From Trabulsiella odontotermitis (GTDB taxonomy: Bacteria > Pseudomonadota > Gammaproteobacteria > Enterobacterales > Enterobacteriaceae), in contig NZ_LIFX01000001.1 of assembly GCF_001297775.1 (NCBI RefSeq), positions 1 through 64,000 of the forward strand: DNA of 64,000 nucleotides, given 5' to 3'. How positions within the stretch are numbered: the stretch's first letter is position 1; each line of letters begins with the position of its first letter. Of the stretch, positions 56,117-64,000 are shown one piece after another. The position numbers were made by a program, and so were the translations under genes. A model generated the notes under the pieces. It worked only from the letters and a program-made list of their open reading frames with translations, did not search any database and had not been told where the DNA came from.

Positions 56117-57736
56117 ATGCGTGTGAAAGGTTTAACCCCGCAGGATCTCAAGGCTTATGGAATCAACGACGTTCATGATATCGTTTACAATCCCGACTAC
56201 GATACGTTGTATCAGGAAGAGCTCAATCCCAACCTGGAAGGTTACGAGCGTGGAGTGTTAACGAATCTTGGTGCTATCGCCGTCGACACGGGTATTTTTA
56301 CCGGCCGTTCGCCGAAAGATAAGTATATTGTTCGTGATGAAACCACCCGCGATACCGTCTGGTGGTCCGATAAAGGCAAAGGAAAAAACGACAACAAACC
56401 GCTCTCACCTGAAACGTGGAAGCACCTGAAAGGTCTGGTCACTCATCAGCTTTCCGGTAAGCGTTTGTTTGTGGTTGATGCTTATTGTGGTGCGAATGAA
56501 GACACCCGTCTTTCTGTTCGCTTTATCACTGAAGTGGCCTGGCAGGCTCACTTCGTGAAGAACATGTTCATCCGCCCCACCGATGACGATCTGGCGACGT
56601 TCGAGCCTGACTTTATCGTCATGAACGGTGCGAAATGCACCAACCCGCAGTGGAAAGAGCAGGGCCTCAACTCCGAAAACTTCGTTGCCTTCAACCTGAC
56701 CGAGCGCATTCAGCTCATCGGGGGAACCTGGTACGGCGGCGAAATGAAGAAAGGCATGTTCTCTATTATGAACTACCTGCTGCCGCTGAAAGGCATTGCG
56801 TCCATGCACTGCTCGGCCAACGTGGGCGAAAAAGGCGATGTTGCTGTCTTCTTCGGCCTGTCCGGCACCGGCAAAACCACACTGTCCACCGATCCGAAAC
56901 GCCGTCTGATTGGCGATGACGAACACGGCTGGGATGATGACGGGGTCTTCAACTTTGAGGGCGGTTGCTACGCGAAAACCATTCGCCTTTCCGAAGAGGC
57001 CGAGCCTGATATTTTCCACGCCATCCGTCGTGATGCGCTGCTGGAAAACGTCACCGTTCTCGCGGATGGCGCTATCGATTTTGACGACGCATCCAAAACC
57101 GAGAACACCCGAGTCTCGTACCCGATTTACCACATTGAGAACATCGTCAAGCCAGTGTCTAAGGCCGGTCACGCCACTAAAGTGATCTTCCTGACGGCTG
57201 ATGCGTTCGGCGTGCTGCCGCCGGTCTCTCGTCTGACCGACGACCAGACCCAGTACCACTTCCTCTCCGGCTTTACCGCGAAACTGGCGGGTACCGAGCG
57301 TGGTGTGACTGAGCCGACGCCAACCTTCTCTGCCTGCTTCGGCGCCGCGTTCCTGTCGCTGCACCCGACGCAGTACGCAGAAGTGCTGGTGAAACGCATG
57401 AAGGCATCCGGTGCGAAAGCCTATCTGGTGAACACGGGCTGGAACGGTACTGGCAAACGTATCTCCATTAAAGATACGCGCGCGATTATCGATGCGATTC
57501 TGGACGGTTCTCTCGACGACGCGGAAACCTTTACGCTGCCGATGTTTGACCTGCAGATCCCAACCGAGCTGCCGGGCGTGGATACCCATATCCTCGATCC
57601 GCGCAACACCTACGGTTCTCCGGAGCAGTGGCAGGAAAAAGCAGACACGCTGGCGACGCTGTTTATCGAAAACTTCGAGAAATATACTGATACACCAGCA
57701 GGCGAAGCACTGGTCAGTGCCGGGCCGAAACTGTAA
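56117..57736 (+). CDS. pckA: Phosphoenolpyruvate carboxykinase (ATP)
   Basis: Gluconeogenic enzyme converting oxaloacetate and ATP to PEP. 539 residues (540 in E. coli). Kinase-1a loop [16 protein letters not shown] near 248-263, kinase-2 [11 protein letters not shown], and the EGGCYAKTI segment. TAAGGAG ribosome site. Own terminator. Confidence 0.98.
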   Translation: MRVKGLTPQDLKAYGINDVHDIVYNPDYDTLYQEELNPNLEGYERGVLTNLGAIAVDTGIFTGRSPKDKYIVRDETTRDTVWWSDKGKGKNDNKPLSPETWKHLKGLVTHQLSGKRLFVVDAYCGANEDTRLSVRFITEVAWQAHFVKNMFIRPTDDDLATFEPDFIVMNGAKCTNPQWKEQGLNSENFVAFNLTERIQLIGGTWYGGEMKKGMFSIMNYLLPLKGIASMHCSANVGEKGDVAVFFGLSGTGKTTLSTDPKRRLIGDDEHGWDDDGVFNFEGGCYAKTIRLSEEAEPDIFHAIRRDALLENVTVLADGAIDFDDASKTENTRVSYPIYHIENIVKPVSKAGHATKVIFLTADAFGVLPPVSRLTDDQTQYHFLSGFTAKLAGTERGVTEPTPTFSACFGAAFLSLHPTQYAEVLVKRMKASGAKAYLVNTGWNGTGKRISIKDTRAIIDAILDGSLDDAETFTLPMFDLQIPTELPGVDTHILDPRNTYGSPEQWQEKADTLATLFIENFEKYTDTPAGEALVSAGPKL

Positions 57737-57752
57737 GTCAGGTCACGCTAAT

Positions 57753-57789
57753 AAAAAGCCGGGTTCGCGTTTTCGCCACCCGGCTTTTT

Positions 57790-57791
<2 letters not shown>
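57753..57791. terminator. Bidirectional terminator pckA/envZ
   Basis: AAAAAGCCGGGT (57753-57764) and ACCCGGCTTTTT (57778-57789) enclosing a loop with GCG/CGC; T-run and A-run flanks. The envZ stop lies at 57790 at the edge of the stem. Confidence 0.9.
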
Positions 57792-59858
<2,067 letters not shown>

Positions 59859-60084
59859 CGTTCTTACTCCCAAAGGTTCGATAGTCTTAAAGCCTGTATT
59901 CTAAAAAAGTGCACGTCTACGACCAGTTAATTCTGGTATAAATTCTAGTCGAAATTGTTACAAAGCATATTTAACAGTAGCTTAACTGCACATTCCATCA
60001 CATAAATCATTATTAATACTGTCAGTTATGCTTTGTGATACGTTAAGTGCGCCCCATCAGAATGAACGTTTGTAAGGCAAGACC

Positions 60085-60558
60085 ATGAAAACGCCCCTGA
60101 TTACCCGCGAAGGGTACGAAAAACTGAAGAAAGAGCTGGATTACCTCTGGCGTGAAGAACGCCCTGAAGTCACCAAAAAAGTGACCTGGGCCGCCAGCCT
60201 CGGCGATCGCAGTGAAAACGCGGATTATCAGTACAACAAAAAACGCCTGCGTGAAATTGACCGCCGGGTGCGCTATCTGACTAAGTGTCTGGAAAACCTG
60301 AAAATCGTCGACTATTCCCCGCAGCAGGAAGGCAAAGTCTTCTTTGGCGCCTGGGTGGAAATCGAAAATGACGATGGTGATCTCAAGCGTTTCCGCATCG
60401 TGGGCTACGATGAAATATTTGGACAAAAGGACTATATCTCCATCGATTCCCCGATGGCGCGCGCCCTGCTGAAAAAAGAGGTGGGCGATCTGGCGGTGGT
60501 CAATACGCCCGCCGGAGAAGCCAGCTGGTATGTGAATGAGATCGAGTACGTAAAATAG
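60085..60558 (+). CDS. greB: Transcript-cleavage factor GreB
   Basis: Enters the RNA polymerase secondary channel and promotes cleavage of backtracked RNA. 157 residues; N-terminal coiled coil with the acidic tip (GDRSENADYQ) and C-terminal FKBP-like domain. Start ATG 60085. Confidence 0.97.
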   Translation: MKTPLITREGYEKLKKELDYLWREERPEVTKKVTWAASLGDRSENADYQYNKKRLREIDRRVRYLTKCLENLKIVDYSPQQEGKVFFGAWVEIENDDGDLKRFRIVGYDEIFGQKDYISIDSPMARALLKKEVGDLAVVNTPAGEASWYVNEIEYVK

Positions 60559-60645
60559 TCCGAGACCGCCCCCCACGACTGGCATTTTGCCGTGTCAGTC
60601 CGTATAACTATCCCCTGATTTTTTATTGCTACAGATGACAAAGCC

Positions 60646-62979
60646 ATGATGAATGATTCGCTCTGCCGCATTATTGCGGGTGAACTTCAGGCCAGAGCCG
60701 AACAGGTAGAAGCTGCCGTTCGCCTGCTTGATGAAGGGAACACCGTGCCGTTTATTGCACGTTATCGTAAGGAAGTCACCGGCGGTCTGGATGACACGCA
60801 ACTGCGCCAGCTGGAGACCCGTCTTGGCTACCTGCGTGAACTGGAAGACCGGCGCCAGGCCATTCTTAAATCGATTGATGAGCAGGGGAAACTGACGCCG
60901 GAACTGGCGGGCGCCATCAACGGCACGCTCAGCAAAACCGAGCTTGAAGATCTCTACCTGCCGTACAAACCAAAGCGCCGCACCCGCGGGCAGATTGCCA
61001 TCGAAGCAGGCCTTGAGCCGCTGGCTGATCTGCTGTGGAACGAGCCATCGCACGATCCTGAAACCGAAGCGGCAAAATACCTCAATGCCGACAATGGCGT
61101 TGCCGACACCAAAGCGGCGCTGGATGGCGCGCGCTATATCCTGATGGAACGTTTTGCCGAAGACGCCGCGCTGCTGGCGAAAGTGCGTGACTACTTGTGG
61201 AAAAACGCGCATCTGGTATCAACCGTGGTGAGCGGGAAAGAAGAGGAAGGCGCGAAATTCCGCGACTACTTTGATCATCACGAACCCATTTCAACCGTGC
61301 CATCGCACCGCGCGCTGGCGATGTTCCGCGGGCGCAACGAAGGCGTCCTGCAACTCTCCCTCAATGCAGACCCGCAGTTCGACGAGCCGCCGAAAGAGAG
61401 CTATTGCGAACAAATCATCATCAATCATCTGGATCTGCGCCTGAACAACGCCCCGGCAGACAGCTGGCGCAAAGGCGTGGTGAGCTGGACGTGGCGCATC
61501 AAAGTGCTGATGCATCTGGAAACTGAGCTGATGGGGACGGTTCGCGAGCATGCGGAAGACGAAGCGATCAACGTTTTCGCCCGCAACCTGCATGACCTGC
61601 TGATGGCCGCGCCTGCCGGGCTGCGCGCCACCATGGGCCTTGATCCCGGCCTGCGTACCGGCGTGAAAGTTGCCGTAGTCGATGGCACCGGCAAACTGGT
61701 CGCCACCGACACCATTTACCCGCACACCGGTCAGGCAGCGAAAGCGGCAGTGGTGATTGCGGCGCTGTGCGAAAAATACAATGTTGAGCTGGTAGCGATC
61801 GGCAACGGTACCGCCTCCCGCGAAACAGAACGTTTTTACCTCGACGTTCAGCAACAGTTCCCGAAAGTGAAAGGGCAGAAAGTGATCGTCAGCGAAGCAG
61901 GCGCGTCGGTCTATTCGGCGTCCGAACTGGCGGCGCTGGAGTTCCCGGATCTCGACGTGTCACTGCGTGGCGCGGTCTCAATCGCCCGCCGTTTGCAGGA
62001 TCCGCTGGCCGAACTGGTGAAAATCGATCCGAAATCCATCGGCGTCGGTCAGTACCAGCACGACGTCAGCCAGTCGCAACTGGCGCGCAAACTGGATGCG
62101 GTGGTCGAAGACTGCGTGAACGCCGTCGGGGTTGATCTCAACACCGCGTCCGTGCCGCTGCTCACCCGCGTGGCAGGTTTAACCCGCATGATGGCGCAGA
62201 ACATCGTCGCCTGGCGTGACGAAAACGGCCAGTTCCAGAACCGTCAGCAACTGCTGAAAGTCAGCCGTCTGGGGCCGAAAGCGTTTGAGCAATGCGCGGG
62301 CTTCCTGCGCATCAACCACGGCGATAATCCGCTGGATGCGTCAACTGTTCACCCGGAAGCCTATCCGGTGGTGGAACGCATTCTTGCCGCCACCCAACAG
62401 GCGCTGAAAGATCTGATGGGCGACAGCAATGCGCTGCGTAATATCAAGGCAGTGGATTTCACCGACGATCGTTTTGGTCTGCCTACTGTCACCGACATCA
62501 TTAAAGAGCTGGAAAAGCCAGGTCGCGATCCGCGTCCGGAGTTCAAAACCGCGAAGTTTGCCGACGGCGTGGAAACCATGAACGACCTGCTGCCTGGCAT
62601 GGTGCTGGAAGGCGCGGTCACTAACGTCACCAACTTTGGCGCGTTTGTCGATATCGGCGTTCACCAGGATGGTCTGGTGCATATCTCTTCGCTTTCCGAC
62701 AAGTTTGTGGAAGATCCGCACACCGTCGTCAAAGCGGGCGATATCGTGAAGGTCAAAGTGCTGGAAGTCGACCTGGCGCGTAAGCGTATCGCGCTGACTA
62801 TGCGTCTTGATGAGCAGCCGGGCGACAGCAACGCGCGTCGTGGCAGCGGCGGTAATCAACGCGATCAGGGCAACCGCCCGGCGGCGCGCCCGGCAAAACC
62901 GCGTGGCCGTGATGCTCAACCTGCCGGTAACAGCGCCATGATGGATGCGCTGGCGGCGGCGATGGGCAAAAAGAAATAA
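60646..62979 (+). CDS. yhgF: YhgF/Tex RNA-binding factor
   Basis: Tex-family protein implicated in transcription and translation fidelity. 777 residues: Tex N domain, YqgF-like nuclease-fold (about 325-460, [20 protein letters not shown]), HhH repeats (about 495-555) and a C-terminal S1 domain (about 645-720, [20 protein letters not shown]), then a basic Arg/Gly-rich tail. Two ATGs at the start. Confidence 0.96.
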   Translation: MMNDSLCRIIAGELQARAEQVEAAVRLLDEGNTVPFIARYRKEVTGGLDDTQLRQLETRLGYLRELEDRRQAILKSIDEQGKLTPELAGAINGTLSKTELEDLYLPYKPKRRTRGQIAIEAGLEPLADLLWNEPSHDPETEAAKYLNADNGVADTKAALDGARYILMERFAEDAALLAKVRDYLWKNAHLVSTVVSGKEEEGAKFRDYFDHHEPISTVPSHRALAMFRGRNEGVLQLSLNADPQFDEPPKESYCEQIIINHLDLRLNNAPADSWRKGVVSWTWRIKVLMHLETELMGTVREHAEDEAINVFARNLHDLLMAAPAGLRATMGLDPGLRTGVKVAVVDGTGKLVATDTIYPHTGQAAKAAVVIAALCEKYNVELVAIGNGTASRETERFYLDVQQQFPKVKGQKVIVSEAGASVYSASELAALEFPDLDVSLRGAVSIARRLQDPLAELVKIDPKSIGVGQYQHDVSQSQLARKLDAVVEDCVNAVGVDLNTASVPLLTRVAGLTRMMAQNIVAWRDENGQFQNRQQLLKVSRLGPKAFEQCAGFLRINHGDNPLDASTVHPEAYPVVERILAATQQALKDLMGDSNALRNIKAVDFTDDRFGLPTVTDIIKELEKPGRDPRPEFKTAKFADGVETMNDLLPGMVLEGAVTNVTNFGAFVDIGVHQDGLVHISSLSDKFVEDPHTVVKAGDIVKVKVLEVDLARKRIALTMRLDEQPGDSNARRGSGGNQRDQGNRPAARPAKPRGRDAQPAGNSAMMDALAAAMGKKK

Positions 62980-62993
62980 AGAAAAGATAATTA

Positions 62994-63025
62994 AGCCCCC
63001 TCGATAATAAGGGGGCTAATTATTT
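62994..63025 (+). terminator. Possible yhgF terminator
   Basis: AGCCCCCT (62994-63001) and AGGGGGCT (63010-63017), 8-bp stem, then AATTATTTAAA. T-run is short, so moderate strength. Confidence 0.65.
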
Positions 63026-63138
63026 AAACAAAACCAAAAAACTGAAATATATTCTTAGCCTCACTTTCTCGCATTTATATTTTTTCACTTCGTTAACATC
63101 TGCACTCATATTTAAACAATCCGCAATCACAGCAAAGA

Positions 63139-63152
63139 TTGAGCGACATCAA
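63139..63152. promoter_or_regulatory. FNR site of feo
   Basis: TTGAG-CGAC-ATCAA, 9 of 10 FNR positions. Centred near -91 relative to the feo promoter proposed here, a permitted upstream activator position. Confidence 0.75.
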
Positions 63153-63201
63153 ACTTAGCGTTAATTATTCCCCTTTAGCCCATTCTGTTACATTTTATCG
63201 A

Positions 63202-63230
63202 TTGAAGATAAAAATCATTCTCATTATTAT
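63202..63230 (+). promoter_or_regulatory. feo promoter with overlapping Fur box
   Basis: TTGAAG (63202-63207), 17 bp, TATTAT (63225-63230). A Fur-box-like GATAAAAATCATTCTCATT (63207-63225) covers the spacer, so iron-loaded Fur would block RNA polymerase directly. Confidence 0.75.
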
Positions 63231-63335
63231 TGTGTTGATGACAAAATGACCTCCCCGGTCAGCTAATCTCCAGCGTCGTGCACCTTTTAGCGGCAGGAAG
63301 CACAAGTATTGGTTTGTGAATATTAAGTAGGCTCT

Positions 63336-63563
63336 ATGCGATACATCCCAGACAGTGCGTGGAAAATTACCGGTTTCTCCCGTGATATCAGCCCGGCTTA
63401 TCGTCAGAAATTGCTCTCACTCGGTATGTTGCCCGGTTCTTCTTTTAATGTGGTTCGCGTCGCGCCATTAGGCGATCCCATTCATATCGAAACGCGCCGC
63501 GTTAATTTAGTTTTACGTAAGAAAGATTTAGCTTTCCTCGAAGTGGAAGCGGTTTCCCGTTAA
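63336..63563 (+). CDS. feoA: Ferrous iron transport protein FeoA
   Basis: SH3-like accessory protein of the FeoB ferrous-iron transporter, cytosolic, 75 residues, start [20 protein letters not shown]. Its role is to support FeoB GTPase activity. Preceded by the anaerobic and iron-repressed promoter; feoB begins 29 bp later. Confidence 0.97.
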   Translation: MRYIPDSAWKITGFSRDISPAYRQKLLSLGMLPGSSFNVVRVAPLGDPIHIETRRVNLVLRKKDLAFLEVEAVSR

Positions 63564-63592
63564 ATCGGGTTGTAAAAATAATGAGTTCGCGA

Positions 63593-64000
63593 ATGAAAAA
63601 ACTCACGATTGGCTTAATTGGTAACCCGAATTCGGGTAAAACCACCCTGTTTAATCAGTTGACCGGTGCGCGCCAGCGCGTGGGCAACTGGGCTGGCGTC
63701 ACCGTCGAACGTAAAGAAGGCTCCTTCTCCACCACCGACCATCAGGTCACGCTGGTTGACCTGCCGGGTACCTATTCGCTGACGACCATCTCTTCACAGA
63801 CATCACTCGACGAGCAGATTGCCTGCCACTACATTCTCAGCGGCGATGCAAACTTGCTGATCAACGTGGTCGACGCCTCCAATCTCGAACGCAACCTCTA
63901 CCTGACGCTGCAATTGCTGGAACTCGGCATTCCCTGCATCGTGGCGCTGAACATGCTTGATATCGCGGAAAAGCAAAAGGTCCGCATTGATGTCGACGCG
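63593..64000 (+). CDS. feoB: Ferrous iron transporter FeoB, 5' part
   Basis: Inner-membrane Fe2+ transporter with a cytosolic GTPase domain. 136 codons are present before the right edge. G1 GNPNSGKT (10-17), G3 DLPGTYSL and G4 NMLD are visible. An in-frame ATG at 63581 gives four more residues; 63593 (MKKLTIGLIGNPNSG) matches E. coli. Confidence 0.97.
   Translation, partial: MKKLTIGLIGNPNSGKTTLFNQLTGARQRVGNWAGVTVERKEGSFSTTDHQVTLVDLPGTYSLTTISSQTSLDEQIACHYILSGDANLLINVVDASNLERNLYLTLQLLELGIPCIVALNMLDIAEKQKVRIDVDA

Larger units (their letters stand above)
62980..63335. promoter_or_regulatory. yhgF-feoA regulatory region
   Basis: A 356-bp gap with the yhgF terminator, the FNR site and the Fur-overlapped feo promoter described separately. 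No gene is seen in it. Confidence 0.8.

Overview
The window is a chromosomal segment of a gamma-proteobacterium of the family Enterobacteriaceae. Protein lengths, gene symbols and gene order follow the Escherichia coli K-12 stretch from the str ribosomal operon to feo almost gene for gene (tufA, rpsL, slyD, crp, nir, aroKB, mrcA, envZ/ompR, feo). Several local differences from E. coli (codA beside nirB, no nirC, no frl operon, yhfL beside trpS, a YdhR-like gene between yheS and yheT) point to a relative such as Citrobacter. The genus is inference, because no rRNA or marker comparison is possible here. The window is almost entirely coding. It contains no tRNA, rRNA, insertion sequence, prophage or CRISPR array that I can see. 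Layout, left to right. 1-6.3 kb (minus strand): str operon rpsL-rpsG-fusA-tufA (tufA cut by the left edge), preceded by yheO-tusDCB for tRNA 2-thiouridylation. 6.4-13.4 kb: folding and stress functions (fkpA, slyX, slyD, yheV), the KefGB potassium/proton antiporter, the ABC-F ATPase YheS and a YdhR-like monooxygenase. 13.6-21.9 kb: yheT-yheU-prkB, yhfA, crp, yhfK, and the minus-strand run yhfG-fic-pabA-argD with a double ArgR box before argD. 22-30 kb: ppiA, tsgA, cytosine deaminase codA, and the nitrite reductase operon nirBD-cysG with its NarL/NarP and FNR sites. 30-38 kb: the poorly understood php (yhfS-yhfZ) operon, followed by yhfL. 38-44.4 kb (minus strand): the superoperon aroK-aroB-damX-dam-rpe-gph-trpS. 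44.6-48 kb: hofMNOPQ, a PilMNOPQ-like pilus/DNA-uptake set, divergent from mrcA (PBP1a). 50.6-64 kb: nudE, igaA, yrfG, hslR, hslO, pckA, envZ/ompR, greB, yhgF (tex), feoA and the start of feoB. How the parts work together: many genes serve core growth (translation elongation, shikimate and tryptophanyl-tRNA synthesis, methyl-directed repair, cell-wall synthesis). The nir, feo and crp loci respond to oxygen, iron and carbon source through FNR, Fur and CRP sites that can be read directly in the sequence. CysG makes the siroheme that NirB needs. TusBCD, OmpR/EnvZ and IgaA feed tRNA modification, osmotic control and Rcs control. The most original observation is a 20-bp palindrome, AT(A/C)TTCA-N6-TGAA(T/G)AT. 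It occurs once upstream of yhfX and twice in tandem upstream of yhfZ, and nowhere else that I noticed. It looks like the operator of the YhfZ regulator, and it would make yhfX-S and yhfZ-Y two co-regulated units of one uncharacterised pathway. Other points worth a look are the missing nirC, replaced by a 147-bp spacer with a strong hairpin; the codA insertion that stops just short of the conserved nirB promoter; and non-canonical FIC and antitoxin motifs in Fic/YhfG.
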